A stretch of DNA of 15,575 nt from an uncultured Collinsella sp. Lineage in GTDB: Bacteria; Actinomycetota; Coriobacteriia; Coriobacteriales; Coriobacteriaceae. The translations under genes and the position numbers were made by a program. Where the stretch lies: the NCBI GenBank assembly GCA_902496335.1, contig CABVAO010000038.1:1-15575 (forward strand), written 5' to 3'. The notes beneath the pieces are model-generated. The model saw only the letters and a list, made by a program, of their open reading frames with translations, had not been told where the DNA came from and did no database searches. Of this stretch, positions 7,801-15,373 are shown piece after piece; positions within the stretch are counted from its first letter, which is position 1; every line of letters starts with the position of its first letter.

Positions 7801-8434
7801 CCGTGGAGCTCACCATACGGCGGATGCGGTCAATCTCATCGCCGAAAAACTCAATGCGCACGGGCGCCTTTTCCTGCGCGGGAAACACCTCGACGGTGTC
7901 ACCGTGCACGCGGAACAGACCGGGCGCATCGGCGGCACCGGCATTGGTGTAGCCCATGCCCACCAGGCGCTGCGGCACCTCGTCAAAGGGAATCTCCTCG
8001 CCCACCGCAAAGGTCGTGGACTCCCAATAGTGGCTCTCGACCGGCGGCACACAACGCAGCAGCGCGCGAGCCGAGGCGACCATGATGCAATTGTCTCCGC
8101 GCACGATGCGTCCCAGTGCCTCGCAGCGCTGCGCCACCACGGCATCGTCGGGCGCCTGCTCGCGCCACGGATAGTCCTTGCGCTCGGGAAAACGGCACAC
8201 GTGCGCTAGGCCCACGTAGGCGGCAAGGCTGCGCGCGGCGCGATCGGCCGCATCCTCGCCACTCACAATGTAGACCGTGGGACGCGGGCGGCGCGCAAAC
8301 TGGGCGGCCGCCATAAGCGTGCGGCCCGACTGCGACACAGCCAGCGTCACGTCCTCGCCGGCATCGAGTCCGGCCTCGACGGTCTGCAGCGCCTCGGCAG
8401 TGTAGAGCTGCGCGGCTATACGGTGAATGAGCAT
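4802..8434 (-). CDS. mfd: Transcription-repair coupling factor Mfd
   Basis: A 1210-residue DNA translocase that removes RNA polymerase stalled at lesions and recruits UvrA. Domains in order: UvrB-like region (about 1-340, including RFPERKDYPWREQAPDD); a variable Ala-rich linker (about 420-475); the CarD-like polymerase-interaction domain opening FKPGDYVVHATHGIALF (about 530-590); a RecG-like helicase with Walker A GDVGFGKTE (about 682-690) and DEEQRFGVQHKE (about 783-794); the translocation motif region LEIRGAGSLMGAEQHGN; and the C-terminal autoinhibitory domain (about 1040-1170). The length fits the family. The ATG at 8434 has GGAGG six nt upstream; the longer frame starts at TTG without a site. 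It lies 157 bp downstream of nth, with a terminator-like hairpin just before its ribosome binding site. Confidence 0.97.
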   Translation of the reverse strand: MLIHRIAAQLYTAEALQTVEAGLDAGEDVTLAVSQSGRTLMAAAQFARRPRPTVYIVSGEDAADRAARSLAAYVGLAHVCRFPERKDYPWREQAPDDAVVAQRCEALGRIVRGDNCIMVASARALLRCVPPVESHYWESTTFAVGEEIPFDEVPQRLVGMGYTNAGAADAPGLFRVHGDTVEVFPAQEKAPVRIEFFGDEIDRIRRMVSSTGQTIGNEDSIEIFPCRELALTDDAVHNMHVALYRASQDDSKLAALLEMVDMRIVTPELDRFLPVMYGQTVSPLAHVSGKALVVLSEPRSLFDDCLRAYEDIEARAGEAGIDRLDGLYVRAQQLDFGAQQRLNYVSLIRAGGAVTAELKIEQPAIAGSDNRFMTRIQEVVGKRYACVFAIPDRGARESMELTFGDEGITFEESLTAAPENVGAIGDRVRVAAADSADRAARQEAHASIRERKADALNARSLEAGADQAAAGAAVPTISRGRVTFVDAALPQGVVVPDANLAVFSIADLNARMDANRARSRRKVDITQITFPFKPGDYVVHATHGIALFSEIARQEVGGKERDYFLLEYADGDKLYVPLEQVDRITRYVGPDGDKPRLTRLNTADWTRATNKARKNAKKLAFDLVDLYTRRSSITGIACPPDTPEQIEMEESFPYDETRDQLEAIADIKADMEAPKPMDRLLCGDVGFGKTEVALRAAFKCVDSGRQVMVLCPTTILAQQHYETFFERFAPFGLEVEVLSRFRTPAQQKRALKAFAEGTIDVLIGTHRLLSADVNPKNLGLVIIDEEQRFGVQHKEQLKNLREQIDVLTLSATPIPRTMQMATSGVRDMSLITTPPTGRRPVIVHVGEYDPDVVSAAIRLEVGRGGQVYYVSNRVKTIDDAVARVHEAAPEARVGVAHGKMSPREVEDVMIEFATKKIDVLIATTIVESGIDNATANTLIIEDSQRLGLAQLYQLKGRVGRSATQAYAYFMFPGELPLTEEATARLTALSEFQDLGSGMRIAMRDLEIRGAGSLMGAEQHGNLSSVGFDLFTQMLGQAVAEARGDDDAGVEAASVGINLPADYFLSEEYLPAVDQRVLVYRKLAAAEDLESIDEVQEETEAAHGELPLAGLNLFNRARIRIRGERLGLESVTLSGGRITFLGVDVPKKVAFELKTRYGAVNFPKSRKLSVPYKAGAGAGSGLGRGLDANDGTGPVAAALMLLQQLGASDDD

Positions 8435-8459
8435 GCTGTTCCTCCGGCATTGCAACGCC

Positions 8460-8488
8460 AAAAGCCCGCCGGGGCAAGCTCGGCGGGT
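8460..8488 (-). terminator. Terminator-like hairpin between nth and mfd
   Basis: CCCGCCG (8465-8471) pairs with CGGCGGG (8481-8487), extended by one G-U pair, around a 9-nt loop. On the minus strand it is followed by TTTT (8463-8460). It lies about 100 bp past the nth stop codon and only about 15 nt before the mfd ribosome binding site. It could end nth transcription or act as an attenuator in the mfd leader. Confidence 0.65.
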
Positions 8489-8591
8489 CGTACGTCAAAT
8501 ACATTGTCTGTCATGGTAGCGCATGGAGAGGACTCCGGCTCAAGGGCAAACCCAGCCCCGCAAAAAACGCCAGACGAAGATGCGTTCCGCC

Positions 8592-9257
8592 CTACCCCGC
8601 TACGCGCACGCTGGGGCACAAATCTGCCAGCGGGCACTCGTCACACTTGGGTTTGCGGGCGTCGCAGATCTCGCGACCGAAGGTGATCCACTGATGGTTA
8701 ACCGACTCCCAATACTCGTGCGGCAAAATCTTGAGCAAATCCTGCTCGGTCTTGAGCGGCTCCTTTGCATGCGTCTTGGGACTCAGCATCAGGCGGTGCG
8801 CAATGCGGTTGACATGCGTGTCCACCGCAATGCCCTCCACGATGCCATACCCCACGTTGAGCACGATGTTCGCCGTCTTGCGTCCCACGCCCGGCAGCTT
8901 CACGAGTTCCTTCATGTCGGCCGGCACCTCGCCGTCATAGTCGGCGACGATCATCTGCGCGGCCTCGACGGCATGCTTGGCTTTGCTCTTGTAGAAGCCG
9001 AGTGACTTGATGGTGTCTGCCACGTCAGCCACGCTTGCCTGTGCCATGGTCTCGGGCGTGGGCCACTGGGAAAACAGCTTCGGCGTCACCTTGTTGACCT
9101 GCGCGTCGGTCGTCTGCGCCGAGAGCAGTACCGCGATGAGCAGCCTGAAGGGATTCTCGTGGTCCAAAAAGCACTCGACCGGGCCATAGCGACGGTTGAG
9201 GCGCTCGCACACCTCAACGGCGCGCTCGCGTTTGGCGGCATTGGTCTCGCGTGGCAT
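8592..9257 (-). CDS. nth: Endonuclease III (DNA glycosylase/AP lyase)
   Basis: A 221-residue base-excision repair enzyme that removes oxidised pyrimidines and cuts the abasic strand. The helix-hairpin-helix LPGVGRKTA is at 121-129 and includes the presumed catalytic lysine K127. VDTHVNRIAHRL (145-156) carries catalytic D146. The C-terminal iron-sulfur cluster ligands C198-x6-C205-x2-C208-x5-C214 match the family spacing exactly. The ATG at 9257 follows GAGGAG at good distance; the longer frame starts at a GTG. The ABC exporter gene ends 63 bp upstream and mfd lies downstream, placing two DNA repair genes next to each other. Confidence 0.96.
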   Translation of the reverse strand: MPRETNAAKRERAVEVCERLNRRYGPVECFLDHENPFRLLIAVLLSAQTTDAQVNKVTPKLFSQWPTPETMAQASVADVADTIKSLGFYKSKAKHAVEAAQMIVADYDGEVPADMKELVKLPGVGRKTANIVLNVGYGIVEGIAVDTHVNRIAHRLMLSPKTHAKEPLKTEQDLLKILPHEYWESVNHQWITFGREICDARKPKCDECPLADLCPSVRVAG

Positions 9258-9320
9258 AACGACTCCTCGGCTCAACGGCACAATAAACTTATGGGCACAA
9301 TTGTCCCACGTCCGAGACGC

Positions 9321-11123
<1,803 letters not shown>

Positions 11124-11181
11124 GGGCTTCCTTTCGCGTCTGATAGGGCGAAACGCCATTGTTGCACACTAAAGCGCACTT

Positions 11182-11212
11182 CAGACAAGCGCGATGCGAA
11201 AAGCGCCCGCGC
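11182..11212 (-). terminator. Weak possible terminator after rmuC
   Basis: GCGCG (11189-11193) pairs with CGCGC (11208-11212), with an inner GCG/CGC pair around an AAAA-containing loop. On the minus strand it is followed by TTGTCTG. The stem is short and interrupted, and the U tract is poor. It lies in the 123-bp gap between rmuC and the ABC exporter gene. Confidence 0.25.
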
Positions 11213-11246
11213 CGTGCTCGTACAGGCGCACAGCCGTCAGATGCAG

Positions 11247-12602
11247 CTAGTCCTCGTCTTTTTGGCCTGCGAGCAGCTCCGCTGATGTGAGTCCCAAGAT
11301 CTCATCGGCTTGGTTGGCGTCTTCCAGCGCGTCGATGTCCTTGAGCTTGCGCTCCATGACATTTGTACGCGTGGTGATGATGCCCTCAACCGTTTTGCCC
11401 GCGGTCTCGATCTGCTGCTGGGCGCGGCGCAGCGCCGCCTGATAGCGTGGCAACTCGGCCTTGACAGCAGAGAGCACGCGCAGTACGTCGTCGGTACGTT
11501 TTTGCAGCCTAAACGTCTGGTAGCTCATCTGCAGGCTGTTGAGAATGGCAGCCATGGTGCTGGGACCGGCTACGTTGACGTGATAGTCGCGGCCCAGGGT
11601 CTCGATAAGCCCGGGGCGGCTGACGACCTCGGCGTACAGTCCCTCAAACGGCACGAACAGAATGCCAAAGTTGGTCGTCGCGGGCACGCTCAGGTACTTT
11701 TCGCAGATGTCCTTGGCCTCGCGCTTCACCATCATATCGAGCGTCTTGCGTGCCGCGGCAACGGCCTCCGCATCGCCCGACTCCTGGGCGTCGAGCAGAT
11801 GCTCGTACGCGTCGCCCGGGAATTTGGAGTCGATCGGCAGCAGCACGGGATCGCCCTCGTCCACCGGCAGCTTGACGGCAAACTCAACGCGCTCCGAGGC
11901 GCCGGGCCTGGTGGCAACGTTTTCCAGATACTGGTCGGGCGTGAGGATGTCCGCCAGAATTGCACCCAGCTGCACCTCGCCCAAAATGCCACGCGCCTTC
12001 ACATTGCCCAGCACGCGCTTAAGATCGCCCACGCCGGTGGCGATGGATTGCATGTCGCCCAGGCCCTTGTACACGGCCTCGAGCTGGTCGCTCACCTGCT
12101 TAAACGATGCCGACAGGCGATCGTTGAGCGTGCGGGAGAGCTTCTCGTCCACCGTTGCGCGCATCTGATCGAGTTGCACGTTGTTGTCTTTGCGGATAGC
12201 ACCCAGCTGGGCATCGACCGTCTCGCGCACCTTGTCCAGGCGGTGCTCGATGCCCTCGCGGTTGGCACCGAGCTGTTGGGCCGTCTCGCGGCGCAGGTCA
12301 TCCATCCGGTCACCAGCTTGCGAAAACTCACGTGCGATGGTCAGGTAACGTTGCTGCTCCACGGCCGCATCTGTCGTCTGCTGCTGCGCGATGGCATTGG
12401 CCGTGCGGTGAGTTTCGGCCAGCGCGACGTTCAGGGCATCGAGCGCGTTGTTGGCCTGCTCGAGTGCTGCCAGCGTTTCCGCGCTACTGTCGCCACGCTC
12501 CCGCAACTCGGCACGCAGGCTCTTGAGCTGGAGGGCGCAAGCCACAGCAACCCCCACCGCCACCAAGGCGATCGCAACAAGCACAATATCAATAGCAGAC
12601 AT
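11247..12602 (-). CDS. rmuC: RmuC-family protein (DNA recombination/stability)
   Basis: A 451-residue protein with one N-terminal membrane anchor (about 4-25), a long charged coiled-coil region (about 28-200), and the RmuC domain. Family motifs are ARGILGEVQLGAIL (203-216), LPIDSKFPGDAY (255-266), TTNFGILFVPFEGLYAEV (309-326) and GPSTMAAILNSLQ (346-358). RmuC limits inversion at short inverted repeats in E. coli and has a nuclease-like fold; its precise reaction is not settled. GGAG lies a few nt before the ATG at 12602, while the longer frame starts at TTG. It begins 51 bp after the helix-turn-helix gene with no terminator between, so it may receive read-through from the nucleotidyltransferase unit. 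Confidence 0.95.
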   Translation of the reverse strand: MSAIDIVLVAIALVAVGVAVACALQLKSLRAELRERGDSSAETLAALEQANNALDALNVALAETHRTANAIAQQQTTDAAVEQQRYLTIAREFSQAGDRMDDLRRETAQQLGANREGIEHRLDKVRETVDAQLGAIRKDNNVQLDQMRATVDEKLSRTLNDRLSASFKQVSDQLEAVYKGLGDMQSIATGVGDLKRVLGNVKARGILGEVQLGAILADILTPDQYLENVATRPGASERVEFAVKLPVDEGDPVLLPIDSKFPGDAYEHLLDAQESGDAEAVAAARKTLDMMVKREAKDICEKYLSVPATTNFGILFVPFEGLYAEVVSRPGLIETLGRDYHVNVAGPSTMAAILNSLQMSYQTFRLQKRTDDVLRVLSAVKAELPRYQAALRRAQQQIETAGKTVEGIITTRTNVMERKLKDIDALEDANQADEILGLTSAELLAGQKDED

Positions 12603-12653
12603 AAACTCCGCCCAACAAACCCAATCGAGCACCAATCAAAACCGCGATCAATC

Positions 12654-13217
12654 TTACCCCGCCACACGCACCGGGCGCCCGGCGCCTTCTTGGGTGCTTC
12701 TCTCTTCCGCATATTCCATAATACGGCGCGCTGTCTTCCTGCTCACCTTTGAGTCATCACCGGCTAAGTATGCGTAAACGTTTCCCTTATTCAGGTGCAG
12801 AGCACGGCAGAGGCCATAGCGCGTTTCACCCGATTCCTCCAATGCTTCCAGCGTTTTCTTTCTCATCAGGGCGTTCACCCTTCTGTCGACCGTCGGCTTT
12901 TCCTTCACCGCTCTATACGCACGCCAAACGTTGGCATAACGATTAGGGAGCTCACTTTTGGCGCACAGAGACGCCATGCCACCCGCTTGATCGTACAAGG
13001 ACAAAACGCCTCGGTAATCCTCTTCCATCCACGAGCCCTCGGATAAACCCAGAACGTATTCGGCTTTTCCTTGCGCCAAAGCGAGCAAAAACAGAGGTTC
13101 CGCCACGCGCGGCGCAGCCGTCATCGCCTGCTCAACCAGTTTTCTAAAACTCAGTGACTGCTGTCCGGATAGCTCTCGGCAATAGCCTTTTAAGAATCCC
13201 TCAAAGGTCAGATTCAA
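12654..13217 (-). CDS. Helix-turn-helix protein, partner of a nucleotidyltransferase (antitoxin-like)
   Basis: A 187-residue protein of unknown family. The start is taken as TTG at 13217-13215, because AAGGAGG lies seven nt upstream and the TTG overlaps the restored stop of the upstream gene as TTGA. Residues about 5-110 are helical, rich in Leu and Ala, without a recognised signature. Residues about 118-172 look like a Cro/C1-type helix-turn-helix (TRYGLCRALHLNKGNVYAYL, then a basic segment KVSRKTARRIMEYAEE). The last 15 residues are basic and probably disordered. Tight coupling behind a DUF6036-type nucleotidyltransferase suggests an antitoxin that neutralises the enzyme and represses the shared promoter. 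No homolog search was possible, so that role is inference. GC is visibly lower than in rmuC or mfd, which hints at acquisition by transfer. Confidence 0.75.
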   Translation of the reverse strand: MNLTFEGFLKGYCRELSGQQSLSFRKLVEQAMTAAPRVAEPLFLLALAQGKAEYVLGLSEGSWMEEDYRGVLSLYDQAGGMASLCAKSELPNRYANVWRAYRAVKEKPTVDRRVNALMRKKTLEALEESGETRYGLCRALHLNKGNVYAYLAGDDSKVSRKTARRIMEYAEERSTQEGAGRPVRVAG

Positions 13218-13743
13218 CCGAGCACCTCCTTTTTGTATTGCCTGTATGCACAGACCATCTCTTGATAGCTTCGCTCCGAAGGCGACGACGCCAGTGCTTC
13301 TCCCTCGTCGAATATAAGCCGTTCGAGCAGCCCCAATCAAGTCGGTCGACGAATGCCCGACTATGAAGATCGATGATGTCGTTCGGACGGTAGGCATAGA
13401 GCTTCATTACCGCCAGGTCCTCCAAGGATGGCGTAAAGTACCTGATAAAACGCGCCCCAATATCCAAGAGGATCAAACGATCTTCGTAATTGAATGGCAT
13501 CTGATTACAATATGCCACCGCCATACCATTCACCTCGGGGTATCGAGCTATGATCTCGCGGAGGCACCTGTCCGCCTCAAACACATCGATGTCATGTGTA
13601 ACCGAACGATTCGTCACATCGTTTAGCATGAAGGCGCTTCCTCCCACTAATACAACGCTCGGCCTGTCGTCTCTTGGACCTATTTCCAGCTCTGCCTCTT
13701 CGTCAATGCCCAACAGAGTCTGCTCTAAATCCTGCTTATACAT
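13201..13743 (-). CDS. DUF6036-like nucleotidyltransferase with an apparent frameshift
   Basis: The ATG at 13743 has AGGA seven nt upstream. Residues 31-53 carry the nucleotidyltransferase signature: VLVGGSAFML (GGS at 34-36), then THDIDVF with D51 and D53 as likely metal ligands. SLEDLAVMKLYAYRPNDIIDL (106-126) is typical of DUF6036/AbiEii-like folds and supplies a lysine. After DRLDWG (about 133-138) the annotated frame turns into unlikely Arg-rich sequence ending at 13201. The next frame reads LLERLIFDEGEALASS and continues to KKEVLG, then a TGA at 13216-13214. One added base in the G run at 13331-13334 joins the two into a protein of about 176 residues. Such enzymes can be toxins that modify tRNA or proteins. 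Either the gene is broken, it is frameshifted or switched, or the read has an error. Confidence 0.7.
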   Translation of the reverse strand: MYKQDLEQTLLGIDEEAELEIGPRDDRPSVVLVGGSAFMLNDVTNRSVTHDIDVFEADRCLREIIARYPEVNGMAVAYCNQMPFNYEDRLILLDIGARFIRYFTPSLEDLAVMKLYAYRPNDIIDLHSRAFVDRLDWGCSNGLYSTREKHWRRRLRSEAIKRWSVHTGNTKRRCSVESDL

Positions 13744-13755
13744 AACAAATCCTAT

Positions 13756-13776
13756 TATTATTCATCTTCAATAATA
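13756..13776. promoter_or_regulatory. Inverted repeat upstream of the nucleotidyltransferase unit, candidate operator
   Basis: TATTATT (13756-13762) and AATAATA (13770-13776) form a perfect 7-bp inverted repeat around a 7-nt spacer, just upstream of the ribosome binding site. It overlaps a possible -10 element; on the minus strand a TTGGTC/TAGTAT pair with a 16-bp spacer lies here. Autorepression by the helix-turn-helix partner is the obvious hypothesis. A low-complexity AT tract by chance is the alternative. Confidence 0.4.
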
Positions 13777-13866
13777 CTATTCAGTCGCACGACAGGACCA
13801 ACAGGATGCAAGAATTCCGCTCGTGGCGATAATCCCTACACCCTAGAAGTCCTAATGTTACAAACG

Positions 13867-14301
13867 CTAACTCTCCCAGCCGGCGCGAATGGTTGTTACG
13901 ACATCGCCTAGGCGCTGGCCGAGAGCCGCTAGATGTTGGAGCACCTCGTTGGGCGATGCGCCGTTGAGGATGCACGTGAGGGCATACGACGCCAGAAATA
14001 TGGCCACAAGCCCTAACGGGATGAGCACGATCATCGCCAAGGTGCGCAGGCGCTGGCCCACGCGGCGACGACGCGCACGACGCTTGTCGAACGCGAGCTC
14101 CTGCGCATATGAATCTTGCTGTACGGAATAGGCCTCTGGTGCCGATTCACACCCGGGCACAGCTGCAGGTACAGCAGCGGGCACGACATTTTGCGCAAAG
14201 GGCTGGGCTGCCGCCCCTTGCATTTGCATCTCCATGAGTCGTTGCTGCTGACGCAGCATGCGCTCAGCTTGTTGCTGCGGAGTCTCAAGAAACAGGTCCA
14301 T
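13867..14301 (-). CDS. Hypothetical single-span membrane protein
   Basis: A 144-residue protein not assigned to a family. Residues 1-30 are rich in Gln and Met and probably helical. Residues 31-60 are low-complexity Ala-Pro-Val (VVPAAVPAAVPG). A strongly basic stretch, FDKRRARRRRVGQRLR (71-86), precedes one transmembrane helix (about 87-112). The C-terminal 30 residues are amphipathic. By the positive-inside rule the N-terminus should be cytoplasmic and the short C-terminus outside. The ATG at 14301 has GGAGG five nt upstream; the longer frame starts at TTG. Its upstream region is 250 bp long and can fold, so regulation at the RNA level is possible. It is followed after 123 bp by the nucleotidyltransferase gene without a clear terminator. 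Confidence 0.75.
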   Translation of the reverse strand: MDLFLETPQQQAERMLRQQQRLMEMQMQGAAAQPFAQNVVPAAVPAAVPGCESAPEAYSVQQDSYAQELAFDKRRARRRRVGQRLRTLAMIVLIPLGLVAIFLASYALTCILNGASPNEVLQHLAALGQRLGDVVTTIRAGWES

Positions 14302-14417
14302 GTTGGCCTCCAAAGTCGGAGCATTCGACGCTTACGACCAGCATCCCGCACCGCCATGACCGCGACAACGCAATCGCCGGCAATAGCCACAAAGTTTCTT
14401 TTGCTCAAAAGCTGTCG

Positions 14418-14503
14418 AAAAGCTCAACAACTCCCCTACCAGCACTTTCTCTGAGCTTTTTTCGTCAGCAATCTTTTGGCCTTCCACCCTTACGCCAACT
14501 GAC
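14418..14503 (-). promoter_or_regulatory. Possible structured leader upstream of the 144-residue membrane protein
   Basis: The 14302-14548 stretch has no convincing gene. On the minus strand it can form two consecutive stem-loops. The first is GTCAG + TTGGC pairing with GCCAA + CTGAC (14494-14503 with 14464-14480), with a 7-nt bulge. The second is AAAAGCTC pairing with GAGCTTTT (14453-14460 with 14418-14425) around a 27-nt loop. A weak reading frame also crosses the region, opening only at a TTG with no binding site. No known riboswitch class was recognised. Confidence 0.3.
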
Positions 14504-14548
14504 CAAAATCTAACCAAAAGCTTGACGGAAATTGTGAAGACAGGGACC

Positions 14549-14615
14549 CCATACAAAAACGTGCCGCCCCAAAAGGGGCGGCACGCTAACTTCTTATCAG
14601 TTTTTCAGTAGCAAG
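14549..14615 (-). repeat. Terminator-containing repeat, copy 1
   Basis: This stretch of about 67 bp aligns with 15508-15575 with only scattered differences and two 1-base gaps. The shared part includes the flank CATACAAAA, the GC-rich hairpin, and the block AACTTCTWATCAGYTTTTC followed by WGTAGC. The two copies have the same orientation and lie on either side of the membrane protein gene at 14741-15373. Confidence 0.75.
14554..14584 (-). terminator. Strong intrinsic terminator downstream of the last membrane protein gene
   Basis: GTGCCGCCCC (14561-14570) and GGGGCGGCAC (14575-14584) form a perfect 10-bp stem with a 4-nt AAAA/TTTT loop. On the minus strand the stem is followed by GTTTTTGTAT. 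It lies about 155 bp past the stop of the gene at 14741-15373. Confidence 0.88.
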
Positions 14616-14633
14616 CACGCGACGACCCGAAGC

Positions 14634-14722
14634 CGGAGCACAGGGTAGGGAAACACCTTTACCTCGCGCGACCTGCGCAGCCGTGAGCGAGAGGGAAAGG
14701 TGTTTCCCCGCCCCGTGCTCCG
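14634..14722 (-). repeat. Long near-perfect hairpin in the 3' region of the last gene
   Basis: The arm 14634-14667 pairs with 14687-14722 around a 19-nt loop. The core match is 13 bp (GGGAAACACCTTT against AAAGGTGTTTCCC), and an 8-bp outer match is CGGAGCAC against GTGCTCCG. There are four non-Watson-Crick positions and one 2-nt bulge. On the minus-strand RNA two of the four positions become G-U pairs, against one on the plus strand, so pairing slightly favours transcription from the minus strand. It lies 18 bp after the stop codon at 14741 and before the terminator at 14554-14584, so it would be part of the 3' untranslated region. Its role is unknown; a repeated extragenic palindrome, an RNA-stability element or a small RNA are all possible. 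Confidence 0.75.
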
Positions 14723-14740
14723 CAGTCGGTGGAGGCAGCT

Positions 14741-15373
14741 TTAGATGCCCGCGAGACCTCGGGTGGCGGTGGCGCACATAAACGCCAAGGCTAGAATCAC
14801 GAGCGAGCCCGCGATGTCTGCCAGCACGCCCATTGCACGGCGTTCAAACAACCAGCTCTCAAAGTGCGGGGCGACGTTGCGCCAAACACGCCACAGCAAG
14901 ATGCCCATACCGATGACGCCCGGGATATTGAGCAGTAGGATCTCGGAGCACAAAAGACCGATCAGGTTACCGGCGGCAAAGCCCGCATCACCCTCGCAGT
15001 ATTTGCGGTAGACCATATACAGCATGTACGCCACAAACGGCTGCAAGCACGCAGAAATAAACGAGACCACCATCGAGGGCTCCTGCGAAAAGACCTCGGT
15101 GAACTTATCCACGCTCGTGGCATCCTTAGAGGCCAGGAACAGGCCAATGACCACCACAGGCACCACGCCCAAGATGACCTCGACCATCGTAAACAACTTG
15201 GCGGTCAAGTCCTCACTAGCCGAATTCAAATGGGGCGCCCACTCAGGATGAGCATGCGCACCGACCTTCTTGTCCTTCTCGGCACGATCGGCCTTTTTAC
15301 CCTCGGCAACCCGACGACCAGGATCCTTGCGAGTTCCCGCCGCAGCAACCCGAGCCCGAGACTTCTTGCCCAT
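14741..15373 (-). CDS. Hypothetical multi-span membrane protein
   Basis: A 210-residue protein of no recognised family. Residues 1-40 are highly basic (MGKKSRARVAAAGTRK, then several KK/RR pairs) and should stay in the cytoplasm. Four hydrophobic segments follow at about 60-82, 101-124, 136-162 and 182-205. A proline-containing turn (NIPGVIGMG, 149-157) lies within the third, which may be a re-entrant or paired helix. The start at 15373 has GGGGTG about seven nt upstream; the longer frame would begin at a TTG at 15460 and translate sequence of unlikely composition. The gene is isolated, with a terminator repeat of the same family on both sides and a long hairpin after its stop codon. Function is unknown. 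Confidence 0.8.
   Translation of the reverse strand: MGKKSRARVAAAGTRKDPGRRVAEGKKADRAEKDKKVGAHAHPEWAPHLNSASEDLTAKLFTMVEVILGVVPVVVIGLFLASKDATSVDKFTEVFSQEPSMVVSFISACLQPFVAYMLYMVYRKYCEGDAGFAAGNLIGLLCSEILLLNIPGVIGMGILLWRVWRNVAPHFESWLFERRAMGVLADIAGSLVILALAFMCATATRGLAGI

Noticed and set aside
4826..8209. Very long open frame (about 1127 codons) on the plus strand opposite mfd
   Set aside because: It is the antisense of a clearly functional mfd gene. GC-rich codon usage removes stops from the opposing frame, and the product is low-complexity, rich in His, Ala, Arg and Gly, with no domains. Similar frames lie opposite the aldolase/PAP2 pair, the ABC exporter and rmuC.
9294..9307. Imperfect palindrome around ACAATTGT between the ABC exporter and nth
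   Set aside because: Only the central 8 bp are a continuous palindrome; no regulator or second copy was found to support an operator.
12654..13397. Longer version of the helix-turn-helix protein beginning at 13397
   Set aside because: The added 60 residues lie in the wrong frame of the upstream nucleotidyltransferase gene and have no binding site; the TTG at 13217 with AAGGAGG is better supported.
14332..14556. 74-codon frame upstream of the 144-residue membrane protein
   Set aside because: It would begin at a TTG in the U tract of the terminator with no ribosome binding site; the region is better explained as a leader.
14586..14777. 63-codon frame spanning the long hairpin on the minus strand
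   Set aside because: Its ATG lies inside the upstream gene without a binding site, and it is an unlikely product of the palindrome. The synonymous-looking differences at its end are noted under the repeat finding but do not establish coding.
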